This document shows, piece after piece, positions 23,951 through 31,969 of a DNA stretch of 64,000 nucleotides (positions are counted from its first letter, which is position 1; every line of letters starts with the position of its first letter). The notes beneath the pieces are model-generated. The model saw nothing but the letters and a program-made list of their open reading frames with translations, was not told the origin of the DNA and made no database searches. The position numbers and the translations under genes are program-made. This stretch comes from Prauserella endophytica. GTDB taxonomy: Bacteria; Actinomycetota; Actinomycetes; Mycobacteriales; Pseudonocardiaceae. The stretch spans positions 1 to 64,000 of the forward strand of contig NZ_SWMS01000019.1 in NCBI RefSeq assembly GCF_005146945.1, given 5' to 3'.

Positions 23951-25144
23951 TTACCGGTCCCACCACGCCTCGAGCCCGGCCAGGTAGCTCTCGACGTTGC
24001 GCTTGGACTCGGCCAGCGAGTCGCCGCCGAACTTCTCCAGCGCCGCGTCGGCCAGGATCAGCGCCACGACCGACTCCAGGACCACACCCGCCCTCGGCAC
24101 CGCGCACACGTCGGAGCGCTGGTGGATCGCCACGGCCGGCTCGCCGGTCTCCACGTCGACGGTGGAGAGCGCGCGCGGCACGGTCGAGATCGGCTTCATC
24201 GCGATCCGGACCCGCAGCGGCTCGCCGTTGGTGATACCGCCCTCCAGGCCGCCGGCACGGTTCGAGCGCCGCGTGACGCCCTTCGGCCCCTTGCCCCTGT
24301 CGATCTCGTCGTGGGCCCTGCTGCCCCAGCGCCGCGCCGTCGTGAACCCGTCGCCGACCTCTACGCCCTTCATCGCCTGCACGCCCATCAGCGCGCCGGC
24401 CAGCCGGGCGTCCAGCCTCCGGTCCCAGTGGACGTGGGAGCCCAGGCCCGGCGGCAGTCCGTACGCGATCACCTCGATCACACCACCGACCGTGTCACCG
24501 GCCTGCCGGACGGCGTCCACCTCGGCGACCATCGCCTGCGTGGCCTCATCGCCGAAGGCTCGGACGGGGCTCTCGTCGATCGCGGCGAGGTCACCCGGCT
24601 CCGGCAGCGGCCCCTCGGGAGCCTCGGCGGCACCGATGGACACGACGTGGCTGACGATCTCGACATCCAGCAGCTGCCGCAGGAACAGCCGCGCCACCGT
24701 GCCCAGCGCGGTGCGCGACGCGGTCTCCCGCGCGCTGGCCCGCTCGAGCACCGGACGTGCCTCGTCGAAGCCGTACTTCTGCATCCCGGGCAGGTCAGCG
24801 TGACCGGGCCGGGGCCGCGTCAGCGGCTCGTTGCGCGCCAGGCCCTCCAGCTCGGCGGGGTCGACGGGATCGGCCGCCATGACCTTCTCCCACTTCGGCC
24901 ACTCGGCGTTCTCGATCTGGACCGCGATCGGGCCGCCCTGGGTACGACCGTGCCTGACGCCTCCGACGAACTCGATCCGGTCGGTCTCGAAGCCCATGCG
25001 GGGGCTCCGGCCGAAGCCGAGTCGCCGACGGGCGAGCTGCTCGCTCAGGTCGGCGGTCGTGACCTCGACTCCGGCGACCATGCCCTCGAGGATGGCGGCC
25101 AGAGCGGGCCCATGTGACTCACCTGCGGTTATCCAGCGCAACAC
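23951..25144 (-). CDS. aroC: Chorismate synthase
   Basis: Final step to chorismate, dependent on reduced FMN. 397 aa. The opening [32 protein letters not shown], the middle [19 protein letters not shown], and the C-terminal [20 protein letters not shown] match the family. The family's central glycine-rich segment ([20 protein letters not shown]) is also clear. It is the first gene of the aroC-aroK-aroB-aroQ set. Confidence 0.97.
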   Translation of the reverse strand: MLRWITAGESHGPALAAILEGMVAGVEVTTADLSEQLARRRLGFGRSPRMGFETDRIEFVGGVRHGRTQGGPIAVQIENAEWPKWEKVMAADPVDPAELEGLARNEPLTRPRPGHADLPGMQKYGFDEARPVLERASARETASRTALGTVARLFLRQLLDVEIVSHVVSIGAAEAPEGPLPEPGDLAAIDESPVRAFGDEATQAMVAEVDAVRQAGDTVGGVIEVIAYGLPPGLGSHVHWDRRLDARLAGALMGVQAMKGVEVGDGFTTARRWGSRAHDEIDRGKGPKGVTRRSNRAGGLEGGITNGEPLRVRIAMKPISTVPRALSTVDVETGEPAVAIHQRSDVCAVPRAGVVLESVVALILADAALEKFGGDSLAESKRNVESYLAGLEAWWDR

Positions 25145-25178
25145 GTACCGAATCCTGTCACGAGGCGCCGATCTTGCT

Positions 25179-25874
25179 TCAGCTGCCCACAGTCACCTCC
25201 GCTCCCGCCTCCAGCCCGGCGCCCGGGAACAGCGTGATCAGGCACGTGACGGCCAGCAGGCCGGGACCGTGCGGGACTCCTCCGCGCCACCGGCGCACGC
25301 GGAGCAGAGCCGCCGCTCCGGCCAGCACCAGCGTGGCCACCGCCGCCGTGCAGGCGGCGACCACGAGTGCCGGCCAGCCCGTCGCGCCGAGCGCGCCACC
25401 GAGGCTGCCCGACAACTTCACGTCGCCCGCTCCGAGCGCGGCCGGCGCGACGGCGTGTACCAGGGCGTGGACTCCCGCGAACAGCACGGCGGCCGATGCC
25501 GCCCTGACCGCGAGCGCGCCTTCGGGTCCCGCCGCCGCCGCGACGCAGACCGCGGCGCCCACCAAGGGATACGCGGGCACCGTGAGTGCGTCGGGAAGGC
25601 GCCGGTGACGGAGATCGGTGAGCGCGAGCGGGACGGCCAGCGCGGTGACGACGAGCGGCACGGGCAGCCACCAACCGGGCATGCCGTCCGCCGACCACCG
25701 CCAGGCCACCACGGCCCACAGCGACGCCGTGCCGCCCGCGCACCACCAGATCGGCACGGCGGCAGGGCGCCGCGTTCGGCCCAGCACCCTGCTCGCGGCC
25801 CAGCCGATGACGAGGCCGGCGACGGCGAAGATCAGTCCCCAGTACACGCCTTCCAGAGTCGTGGCCGGGGACAC
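25179..25874 (-). CDS. Prepilin peptidase, A24 family
   Basis: Integral membrane aspartic peptidase of 231 aa that would cleave type IV/tad-type prepilin leaders. Both catalytic aspartates are visible, in [15 protein letters not shown] and in [16 protein letters not shown]. About seven hydrophobic segments cover the length. The N-terminal methylase domain of classical PilD is absent, as in other actinobacterial stand-alone forms. It uses a GTG start. No pilin or secretion ATPase genes are in the window. Confidence 0.87.
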   Translation of the reverse strand: MSPATTLEGVYWGLIFAVAGLVIGWAASRVLGRTRRPAAVPIWWCAGGTASLWAVVAWRWSADGMPGWWLPVPLVVTALAVPLALTDLRHRRLPDALTVPAYPLVGAAVCVAAAAGPEGALAVRAASAAVLFAGVHALVHAVAPAALGAGDVKLSGSLGGALGATGWPALVVAACTAAVATLVLAGAAALLRVRRWRGGVPHGPGLLAVTCLITLFPGAGLEAGAEVTVGS

Positions 25875-26000
25875 CGGAAGGCAAGGAGTAACCGGAGTGA
25901 GTACTCCGCTCGCGCGCGGGTGCGGCCGATCTCACCCGTTCGCCGTAACCACACGGGGGCGTCCCACGGGGGCCCTCCCCGGGCATGCCGCGCGGTCCCG

Positions 26001-26186
26001 GGCGCACAACTCGCGGTCCCGAGCGGGCAACTCGCTGCCGAGCGGGCAACTCGCGGACTGGAGCGGGCAACTCGCGGGCTGGAGCGGGCAACTCGCGGTC
26101 CTGAGCGGGCAACTCGCGCGCTGGAGCGGGCAACTCGCGGTCCTGAGCGGGGGACTCGCGGGCTGGAGCGGGGGACTCGCGCAGCG
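26001..26186. repeat. Tandem array of nine ~21-bp units
   Basis: About nine head-to-tail units share the core GAGCGGGCAACTCGCG, changing to GAGCGGGGGACTCGCG in the last two. Each is followed by a variable five- to six-base segment (GTCCT, GGCTG, GACTG). One unit is two bases short. The array abuts the stop codon of the anti-sigma gene and fills the spacer to the prepilin peptidase start. The core is the same as in the array at 1-208. Confidence 0.88.
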
Positions 26187-26843
26187 TCAGCCGGAGACCG
26201 GGAGGCGGAGGAGGGCAGGGCCGTCCGGGAGACGGATCTCCAGTGCGTCGATGTCGGCACGCCGGAGCGGGGTACCGATCGACAGCTCGGCGGTGTCCTC
26301 GGGCACCGCGTACCAGCTCGCCAGCTGGCGCACGGTGCCGTCGGCCCGCACGGCGACCAGGATGTAGTCACCTCCCCTGCCACCGCGGTAGCTGCACGAC
26401 ATGTCCACTCGCGTGCCCCAGTCCGCCTCGGTCAGGTTGACGCTCGCCTGCACGGGGTAGGCGCCGAGCACGGTCATCTCCTCCCGGGGCGGCTGCCCGC
26501 CGGGCAGCACGAGCGCGAGCACCAGCGCCGCGCACGCCGCCACCGCCGCGCCCACGGCCGCGAGCGTCGTCAGCACCCGGCGCCGCCGCTGCCGCCGCAC
26601 CGTCACCAGCAGGGCAGGCAGGAGATCGGGCGGTGGCGGTTCCGGGTTCAGGTGGGCCACCACGTCGGCCTGGGCGAGCAGGCCGGGCAGCCCGGCCAGC
26701 TCCCGCACCGAACGCGCGCACGAGTCGCAGTGCGGGAGGTGCTGCTCGAACGCGGCACGGTCCTCGGGCGCGAGCGCCCCGAGCACGTACGCGGCATCGA
26801 ACGCCGCGAACGCATCGGCTCGCGTGCCGAACGCGTCGTTCAC
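26187..26843 (-). CDS. Zinc-binding anti-sigma factor, RslA-like
   Basis: About 218 aa. The cytosolic N-terminal domain carries the zinc anti-sigma motif HLPHCDSC (HxxxCxxC) near residue 35-42. One transmembrane helix (VLTTLAAVGAAVAACAALVL, about 95-120) leads to an extracytoplasmic beta-rich domain. It should sequester the adjacent sigma factor and release it on an oxidative or envelope signal. The GTG start overlaps the sigma stop by 4 nt. Resemblance to M. tuberculosis RslA is from recall of the family. Confidence 0.85.
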   Translation of the reverse strand: MNDAFGTRADAFAAFDAAYVLGALAPEDRAAFEQHLPHCDSCARSVRELAGLPGLLAQADVVAHLNPEPPPPDLLPALLVTVRRQRRRRVLTTLAAVGAAVAACAALVLALVLPGGQPPREEMTVLGAYPVQASVNLTEADWGTRVDMSCSYRGGRGGDYILVAVRADGTVRQLASWYAVPEDTAELSIGTPLRRADIDALEIRLPDGPALLRLPVSG

Positions 26844-27352
26844 CGGGTCACCCCCTTCTCCTCGAGCACCAGCCGGAGCGCGCGCAGGGCGTAGTGCGTC
26901 CGCGACTTGACCGTTCCCTCCGCGATTCCCAGCTGAGCCGCCGCATCGGCGACGGACATCCCCTGGAAGAAGCACAGCAGGAGCACCTCACGATGCCGAG
27001 GAGACAGCTCGCCGAGCGCGTCGGCCACGAGCCAGCCCTGCACCGCGCGCTCGGTGTCGTCCGGCACCGGGAACTCAGGCACCGGGTCCGTCGCGACCTC
27101 GGAACGGCTCGTGGCCGAGCGCCAGTCGTCGATCGCGATCCGCCTGGCCACCGTGAACAGCCAGGCCCTCGCCGAGCGCTGAGACTGGTCCAGCACCGTG
27201 GGATGGCGCCACGCCCGCAGCAGGGTCTCCTGCACGACGTCCTCGGCACGGCCACGGTCCCCGCTCGTCAGGCGCAGGGCGTACGACCACAGTGCGGCCG
27301 CGTGCTCGTCGTGCAACGCCCGCATCAACTGGGGCTCGGCCTCATCGCTCAC
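26840..27352 (-). CDS. sigL: ECF RNA polymerase sigma factor, SigL-like
   Basis: About 170 aa with regions 2 and 4 only. Region 2 contains EDVVQETLLRAWRHP and ARAWLFTVARRIAIDDWRSA. Region 4 contains LSPRHREVLLLCFFQGMSV and AQLGIAEGTVKSRTHYALRA. The sequence reads very like M. tuberculosis SigL at both ends (LMRALHDEHAA, EKGVTR). It starts with GTG overlapping the upstream membrane gene and is coupled to its anti-sigma factor. A matching promoter lies upstream of the operon, suggesting autoregulation. Confidence 0.9.
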   Translation of the reverse strand: MSDEAEPQLMRALHDEHAAALWSYALRLTSGDRGRAEDVVQETLLRAWRHPTVLDQSQRSARAWLFTVARRIAIDDWRSATSRSEVATDPVPEFPVPDDTERAVQGWLVADALGELSPRHREVLLLCFFQGMSVADAAAQLGIAEGTVKSRTHYALRALRLVLEEKGVTR

Positions 27353-27738
27353 ACCCGCCCGCTCTCCCTCGCGGTCGCCGTGGTCCTCCGGGGCACCAGC
27401 AGCGCGAGGCCGAACACCACGCACGCGACCTCGGTGACGACGCCCCACAGCTCCTCCTGGGTGGCGAACTGCTCCTGCACCCCGAAGAAGCCGACCGTCA
27501 GCGACAGCACGTAGGCCCCGAGCGTCGCGAGCCCGAAACCGACCGCCGCCAGCGCGGGCAGCCAATGCCGCCACAGCAGCACGGCGATCGCGATCACGAC
27601 CCCGGCGATGACGTTGACCAGGAAGAGCGGGCCGACGACGTCCGTGTTGCGGGCCCAGTCGAGCCAGACGACCCAGTGCACCCATGCCGAACCGAGCAAA
27701 CCGAGCGCCACCAGCACCCGCAGAATCCAGCCGACCAT
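27349..27738 (-). CDS. Four-TM membrane protein heading the sigL operon
   Basis: 129-aa hydrophobic protein of unknown function with four predicted helices ([74 protein letters not shown]) and a short basic tail. Its stop overlaps the sigma GTG by 4 nt, so all three genes are translationally linked. Membership of the operon suggests it is a target or accessory of the SigL-like response. Confidence 0.75.
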   Translation of the reverse strand: MVGWILRVLVALGLLGSAWVHWVVWLDWARNTDVVGPLFLVNVIAGVVIAIAVLLWRHWLPALAAVGFGLATLGAYVLSLTVGFFGVQEQFATQEELWGVVTEVACVVFGLALLVPRRTTATARESGRV

Positions 27739-27789
27739 CGCTCCACTCCCAAGCCCGCTCCGCCGATCAGTGACGACCTCTCTGTCAGT

Positions 27790-27817
27790 GACACGGGGCA
27801 GCGCCCGTTCCGGTTCG
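27790..27817 (-). promoter_or_regulatory. SigL-type promoter of the sigL operon
   Basis: On the minus strand CGAACC (27817-27812), a 16-bp spacer, and CGTGTC (27795-27790). This matches the SigL consensus TGAACC-N16-CGTgtc, as I recall it, at 11 of 12 positions. It lies about 50 bp before the first gene and supports positive autoregulation. Confidence 0.7.
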
Positions 27818-27831
27818 ACGTCGCGCTGGAT

Positions 27832-27859
27832 TGAACCGAACCGGCGGCGGCCTCGTGTC
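27832..27859 (+). promoter_or_regulatory. SigL-type promoter of the Rieske gene
   Basis: TGAACC (27832-27837), a 16-bp spacer, and CGTGTC (27854-27859) match the recalled SigL consensus exactly. Transcription would begin about 7 nt later, at or next to the ATG at 27867, so the mRNA is probably leaderless. The -35 boxes of this and the divergent promoter are 14 bp apart. Confidence 0.75.
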
Positions 27860-27866
27860 CAGAAGC

Positions 27867-28316
27867 ATGACTGCCCAATCTCACACCCGCCGCACCGTTC
27901 TGACCACCGGTGCCGCCGTAGCCGGAGCAGCCGCCGGAACCGTCGTGCTCGCCGCGTGTGGTGACGGAGAAACCGAAAGCCCGCCCACCGAAGGAGGACA
28001 GCCGTCGAGCGCGGCCCCCGCGGGCCAGCGGGTCGCCGCCCTCAACGACGTGCCCGTCGGCGGCGCCACCACCGTGAAGACGCCTGACGGTCAGGACGCG
28101 ATCATCTCGCGACGCAGCCAGAACGAGGTCGCCGGTTTCAGCGCCGTGTGCACCCACCAGGGCTGCGCGGTCGCGCCGGAGGGCGCCGAGCTGGTGTGCC
28201 CGTGCCACGGTTCGCGGTTCGACGCGTTCACGGGCGAGGTCAAGAACGGACCGGCGAGCGAACCGCTGCCCGCCGTCAAGGTCGCCATCGAGCGGGACCA
28301 GATCGTGACCGCGTGA
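27867..28316 (+). CDS. Exported Rieske [2Fe-2S] lipoprotein
   Basis: About 149 aa. The N-terminus has a twin-arginine segment (TRRTVLTTGAA) and a lipobox (VVLAAC), predicting Tat export and lipid anchoring. The Rieske cluster ligands are CTHQGC and CPCHGS, about 18 residues apart, followed by the proline-turn region NGPASEPLPAVKVAIE. It is probably a small extracytoplasmic electron carrier; no dedicated oxidoreductase partner is adjacent. The ATG at 27867 fits the predicted transcription start. An in-frame ATG 12 codons upstream would precede that start. Confidence 0.9.
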   Translation: MTAQSHTRRTVLTTGAAVAGAAAGTVVLAACGDGETESPPTEGGQPSSAAPAGQRVAALNDVPVGGATTVKTPDGQDAIISRRSQNEVAGFSAVCTHQGCAVAPEGAELVCPCHGSRFDAFTGEVKNGPASEPLPAVKVAIERDQIVTA

Positions 28317-28333
28317 GCGCGGTCGCCCAGTGG

Positions 28334-28364
28334 CGGGGATGCCTGAGGGGGTGGGGCATCCCCG
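28334..28364. terminator. Convergent terminator between the Rieske gene and PTS EIIA
   Basis: CGGGGATGCC (28334-28343) and GGCATCCCCG (28355-28364) form a perfect 10-bp stem with an 11-nt loop, between the ends of two convergent genes. It should serve both strands. Confidence 0.75.
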
Positions 28365-28379
28365 TCTCCCGTCGGCGCC

Positions 28380-28835
28380 TCAGCCCGCCCAGGTGAAAAT
28401 CGCGTCGCCCGCGGCCACCGCCGAGCCGAGCCGCAGCCCGGCGAGCGCGCTCTCCTGAGCGTCGAGCGCGATGACGGGCACGATCGGCGAGTAGCCCGCC
28501 GCCGCCACGGCGTCGGGGTCCCAGCCCACCACTGGCTGTCCCGCGCGCACCTGCTCGCCCTTCACGACGTGCAGGGTGAACCCCTCGCCCTTCTGCTTGA
28601 CCGTGTCGATGCCGAGGTGCACGAGCACGGCCCGGCCGTCCTCGCCCGCGACGACGAACGCGTGCGGATGCAGTGTCACCACCGTGCCGTCGAGGGGGGC
28701 CACCGCGTCGGCCCGCCCTCCCTCCGGCCGCACCGCGAGGCCGGGACCCACCATGGCCTGCGCGAACACCGGGTCCGGCACCTCGGTCAGCGCCACGGTC
28801 GTGCCCGCGACCGGGCTCTGCACGGCCAGGCTCAC
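28380..28835 (-). CDS. PTS glucose/GlcNAc-type EIIA component
   Basis: About 151 aa. Soluble phosphocarrier that receives phosphate from HPr and passes it to EIIB. The fold markers are SPVAGTTVALTEVPDPVFAQ and VAPLDGTVVTLHPHAF, with the active-site His in VLVHLGIDTVKQKGEGF. The GTG start overlaps the EIIB stop by 4 nt. It is a stand-alone crr-type domain rather than a fusion to EIIC. Confidence 0.93.
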   Translation of the reverse strand: MSLAVQSPVAGTTVALTEVPDPVFAQAMVGPGLAVRPEGGRADAVAPLDGTVVTLHPHAFVVAGEDGRAVLVHLGIDTVKQKGEGFTLHVVKGEQVRAGQPVVGWDPDAVAAAGYSPIVPVIALDAQESALAGLRLGSAVAAGDAIFTWAG

Positions 28836-29068
28836 ATCAGGTCCTCGATGTCGCTGGCGATGGTGTCGGCCTCGGGGCCGACGATCACCTGCACGACGTC
28901 GCCGACCTTCACCACGCCGTGCGCGCCCGCCTGCTTCAGCGCGGGCTCGTCGACGAGCGAGCCGTCTTCCAGCTCGCAGCGCAGCCGCGTGATGCATCCT
29001 TCGATCTCGATGATGTTGTCCGCGCCGCCGAGCGCCGCGAGGATCTTCGCCGGCCTGTCGTCCGCCAT
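28832..29068 (-). CDS. PTS GlcNAc/glucose-type EIIB component
   Basis: 78-aa domain. The phosphorylated cysteine lies in IEGCITRLRCELED, and DIEDLM ends the domain. It is transcribed with EIIA and divergently from the GntR regulator and EIIC. A dre-like operator lies in the shared control region. It is separate from EIIC, as in Streptomyces NagF/NagE systems. Confidence 0.92.
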   Translation of the reverse strand: MADDRPAKILAALGGADNIIEIEGCITRLRCELEDGSLVDEPALKQAGAHGVVKVGDVVQVIVGPEADTIASDIEDLM

Positions 29069-29161
29069 GGCGGTCTCCCTGGATCTGTTCGGTTACGGAG
29101 CACGAACCCGTAACGGTGGTTGACACCCGGTCGGGTAACGGAGCATTCTGCCCCATCAACA

Positions 29162-29177
29162 AATGGTCTAGACCGGA
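29162..29177. promoter_or_regulatory. DasR-type (dre) operator
   Basis: AATGGTCTAGACCGGA contains the palindromic core TGGTCTAGACC of the DasR binding site (consensus near ACTGGTCTAGACCAGT). It lies between the divergent EIIB gene and the DasR-like regulator, 59 bp upstream of the latter, so it could control both transcripts and autoregulate. Confidence 0.8.
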
Positions 29178-29220
29178 ACGTACCAATCTTCGCCCGTCGA
29201 CGCGAGCACCGGAGGTGCCG

Positions 29221-30006
29221 ATGGACTCGATGACCGGCGCCTCGCCCGACCGCGTCGTCGACGGCCCGACCCCCAAACACACGCAGCTGCGCGAAATACT
29301 GCGCCGGATGGTGGAACGCGAGCTGCCACCCGGCTCAGCCATCCCGTCGGAGCGCGAGCTCGCGGAACGCTACGACGTGTCCCGGCTGACCGTGCGCACG
29401 GCGATCGGCAAGCTCGTGGACGAGGGCCTGCTGTCCCGGGTGCGGGGCAAGGGCACGTTCACCGCGGCCGGGCGTATGGAGCTGCAGCTCTACCTGATGT
29501 CGTTCACGGCGGACATGCGGCGCCGCGGCCTGGTCCCGACGACCAGGAGCCTCGGCGCCGCCAGTGAGATCCCGCCCCCGTCGACGGCCGCCGCACTCGG
29601 CCTCGCCGGGAACGAGGAGGCGCTGGGGATCCGGCGGCTGCGGCTGGCCGACGGGGTGCCGCTGGCCGTCGAGCGCGGCTGGTACCACCCACGTGCCGTG
29701 CCGGGGCTGCTCGGCCTCGACCTCACCGGTTCGCTGTACGCGCAGCTCGCCGAGCACTACGACATCCGCTTCGACCATGCCTGGCAGACCGTCTGGGCGG
29801 AGTCGGCGGACCGGGAGACCGCGCGGCTGCTCGGCATCCGCACGGCGGGCCCGCTACTGGTCTTCCGCCGGATCTCGAGCATGCGCGGGAAGCCGGTGGA
29901 GGACATGACGTCCTGGTACCGGGGAGATCAGTACCAGGTGACCATGAAACTGGACCGGAACTCCCCGGATTCCGGCCCCCTTCCGGAACATGGAGGACGC
30001 TCATGA
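29221..30006 (+). CDS. GntR/HutC-family regulator, DasR-like
   Basis: About 261 aa. The N-terminal winged helix-turn-helix reads SAIPSERELAERYDVSRLTV and LLSRVRGKGTFTA. The C-terminal UTRA ligand domain includes LRLADGVPLAVERGWYHPR and ends EDMTSWYRGDQYQ. It probably senses a phosphorylated amino sugar such as GlcN-6-P and represses the flanking PTS genes through the dre-like site. The ATG at 29221 has GGAGG about 7 nt upstream; upstream in-frame codons would lie across the operator. Its stop overlaps the EIIC start (ATGA). Confidence 0.9.
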   Translation: MDSMTGASPDRVVDGPTPKHTQLREILRRMVERELPPGSAIPSERELAERYDVSRLTVRTAIGKLVDEGLLSRVRGKGTFTAAGRMELQLYLMSFTADMRRRGLVPTTRSLGAASEIPPPSTAAALGLAGNEEALGIRRLRLADGVPLAVERGWYHPRAVPGLLGLDLTGSLYAQLAEHYDIRFDHAWQTVWAESADRETARLLGIRTAGPLLVFRRISSMRGKPVEDMTSWYRGDQYQVTMKLDRNSPDSGPLPEHGGRS

Positions 30007-31274
30007 GCGCCACCCCCTCTGCGGAGACGAAGGGCAAGGGCAGGCGGCTGGCGGGACTGCAACGCTTCGGGCGCAGCCTCATGCTGCCCATTGCCACCCT
30101 TCCCGCGGCAGGCCTGCTGTCGCGGCTGGGCCAGGACGACATGCTCGGCAGATGGTCGGCCACCGAGGACATCGCGAAGGTGCTCGCCGCGGCGGGCGGT
30201 GGGCTGTTCGACTGGCTGCCGCTGCTGTTCGCGGTGGGCATCGCCGTTGGCTTCGCGCGCAAGGGGGACGGTTCGACGGGTGTGGCCGCGGTCGTCGGCT
30301 TCGTCGTCTTCAGCAAGGTCGTGCAGGTGTTCGCGCCGATCAACGAGCTCGAAGGGTTCTCGGAGGGCTGGTACCTGCAGCCCATCCGCTGGCCGTACAG
30401 CGTGCTCTCCGGCGTGATCGTCGGTCTCGTGACCGCCGTGCTGTGGCAGCGGTTCTACCGCATCAAGCTCCCGCCATACCTGGCCTTCTTCGGCGGCAGG
30501 CGATTCGTGCCGATCATCAACTCTTTCGTGCTGCTCGTGCTCGGCGTGGTCTTCGGGCTGATCTTCCCCGCCATCGACGCCGGCATGCAGAACCTCGGCG
30601 AGGCCGTGACCGGTGACGCCGTGATCGGCGGCGGCATCTACGGGTTCCTGAACCGGTTGCTCATCCCGGTCGGCCTGCACCAGCTGATCAACGTGCCCGT
30701 CTGGCTGATCTTCGACGGCGGCGACATCAACAACTTCTTCGCGGGCGACCCCAACGCGGGCGCGTTCATGACCGGCTTCTTCCCGATCTTCATGTTCGCC
30801 CTGCCCGCCGCGGCGCTGGCCATCTGGCAGACCGCCCGCCCGAGCCAGAAGAAGATCGTCGGCGGGATCATGCTCTCCGCCGCGCTCACGTCGTTCCTCA
30901 CCGGTGTCACCGAGCCCATCGAGTTCGCGTTCATGTTCGTGGCCTGGCCGCTGTACCTGATCCACGCGGTGCTCACGGGCCTGTCGCTGGCGCTGGTCAA
31001 CGCGCTGGACATCCACCTCGGCTTCTCGTTCTCCGCCGGTGGCATCGACTTCCTGCTCAACGCGGGGGCGCCCGCCGCGAGCGGTGCGCTGTGGCTGATC
31101 CCGATCGGCCTGGTGTACGCGGTGATCTACTACCTGCTCTTCAGGTGGGTCATCACGAAGTGGAACCTGCGCACGCCGGGCCGCGAGGAGGACGAGGAGA
31201 GCGCGGCGGCATCCGAGGGCGCGCCCGAAGCCACCGAGAAGTCCGAACCCGCCGACAAGTCGGCCCGGTCCTGA
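30003..31274 (+). CDS. PTS GlcNAc/glucose-type EIIC permease
   Basis: 423-aa membrane permease. Features of the glucose-GlcNAc superfamily include GLQRFGRSLMLPIATLPAAG, LPLLFAVGIAVGFARK, the sugar-binding ITEPIEF-type motif (GVTEPIEFAFMFVAW), and about ten helices. The acidic/basic cytosolic tail (PGREEDEESAAASEG) has no EIIB or EIIA fused. It is coupled to the DasR-like regulator and followed by HPr after 14 bp. Confidence 0.93.
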   Translation: MSATPSAETKGKGRRLAGLQRFGRSLMLPIATLPAAGLLSRLGQDDMLGRWSATEDIAKVLAAAGGGLFDWLPLLFAVGIAVGFARKGDGSTGVAAVVGFVVFSKVVQVFAPINELEGFSEGWYLQPIRWPYSVLSGVIVGLVTAVLWQRFYRIKLPPYLAFFGGRRFVPIINSFVLLVLGVVFGLIFPAIDAGMQNLGEAVTGDAVIGGGIYGFLNRLLIPVGLHQLINVPVWLIFDGGDINNFFAGDPNAGAFMTGFFPIFMFALPAAALAIWQTARPSQKKIVGGIMLSAALTSFLTGVTEPIEFAFMFVAWPLYLIHAVLTGLSLALVNALDIHLGFSFSAGGIDFLLNAGAPAASGALWLIPIGLVYAVIYYLLFRWVITKWNLRTPGREEDEESAAASEGAPEATEKSEPADKSARS

Positions 31275-31288
31275 CGGGAGCGCGAAAC

Positions 31289-31555
31289 ATGCCGCAACAA
31301 CGGGTCACGGTGGCGAGCAAGGTGGGCCTGCACGCGAGGCCCGCGGCCCTCGTCGCGAAGGCCGCCGCCGCGCAGCCGGTCACGGTGACGATCGCCAAGG
31401 ACGGTGGGGAGCCGGTGCCCGCGGGCAGCGTGCTGAACCTGATGACGCTCGGCGCGGCGTTCGGGGACGAGGTGGTGATCGCCGCCGACGGCACCGGTGC
31501 CGAGGAGGCCGTCACCGCGATCGCCGAGCTGGTGGCGACCGACCTCGACGCCTGA
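31289..31555 (+). CDS. ptsH: PTS phosphocarrier protein HPr
   Basis: 88 aa. The active-site histidine sits in KVGLHARPAAL (His15 region), and the regulatory-serine region reads AGSVLNLMTLGA. It links the missing EI (ptsI is not in this window) to EIIA. The ATG follows the EIIC stop by 14 bp, and a strong terminator follows the gene. Confidence 0.95.
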   Translation: MPQQRVTVASKVGLHARPAALVAKAAAAQPVTVTIAKDGGEPVPAGSVLNLMTLGAAFGDEVVIAADGTGAEEAVTAIAELVATDLDA

Positions 31556-31566
31556 ACCACTCCTGA

Positions 31567-31598
31567 GCGGGCCCCCTCCGGTCGCCGAGGGGGCCCGC
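31567..31598 (+). terminator. Terminator after ptsH
   Basis: GCGGGCCCCCTC (31567-31578) and GAGGGGGCCCGC (31587-31598) form a perfect 12-bp stem with an 8-nt loop, 12 bp after the ptsH stop. It closes the regulator-EIIC-HPr transcript. Confidence 0.85.
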
Positions 31599-31638
31599 CG
31601 CACGCATGGGACACCGCCACGCCGGGTACCCGGGACAC

Positions 31639-31929
31639 ATGGAACGACGGGAAAGGCAGCGGCCTCGCACCCGCGAGGAGTACGCGCGGGGCCTGCCCGA
31701 CTACCACGACCCGACCGGTGGCTTCGGCGGTGCGGCACCCGCCTACAGCGCGTTGACCCTGCGGATCGTCCTCGCCGCGGTCACGGTGGTGCTGTGCGCG
31801 GGCGCGGCGGTGCTCTTCGCGGTCAACGGGATCGTGTGGGCCACCGTGCTGTTGTGCGTGCTCGCCGTGGGCATGGCCGTCGACCTCGGCTGGGTGATCC
31901 ACCGCAAGCGACGCGGGGAACCCGGCTGA
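31639..31929 (+). CDS. Small two-TM protein, possibly DUF6343
   Basis: About 96 aa. A polar N-terminus (ERRERQRPRTREEYARG) is followed by YSALTLRIVLAAVTVVLCAG and a second hydrophobic stretch (VWATVLLCVLAVGMAVDL), ending in a basic tail (HRKRRGEPG). It resembles small DUF6343-type actinobacterial proteins, but this is not certain. An ATG 11 codons upstream is possible; the internal ATG gives a more typical start. No function is assigned. Confidence 0.6.
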   Translation: MERRERQRPRTREEYARGLPDYHDPTGGFGGAAPAYSALTLRIVLAAVTVVLCAGAAVLFAVNGIVWATVLLCVLAVGMAVDLGWVIHRKRRGEPG

Positions 31930-31969
31930 ACCAGGCGGGTCAGCACATCGAGGAGGGCCGGACGAGCTG

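Noticed and set aside
26001-26186. Array considered as a CRISPR locus
   Set aside because: Units are ~21 bp with only five or six variable bases between cores, no true spacers, and no cas genes nearby.
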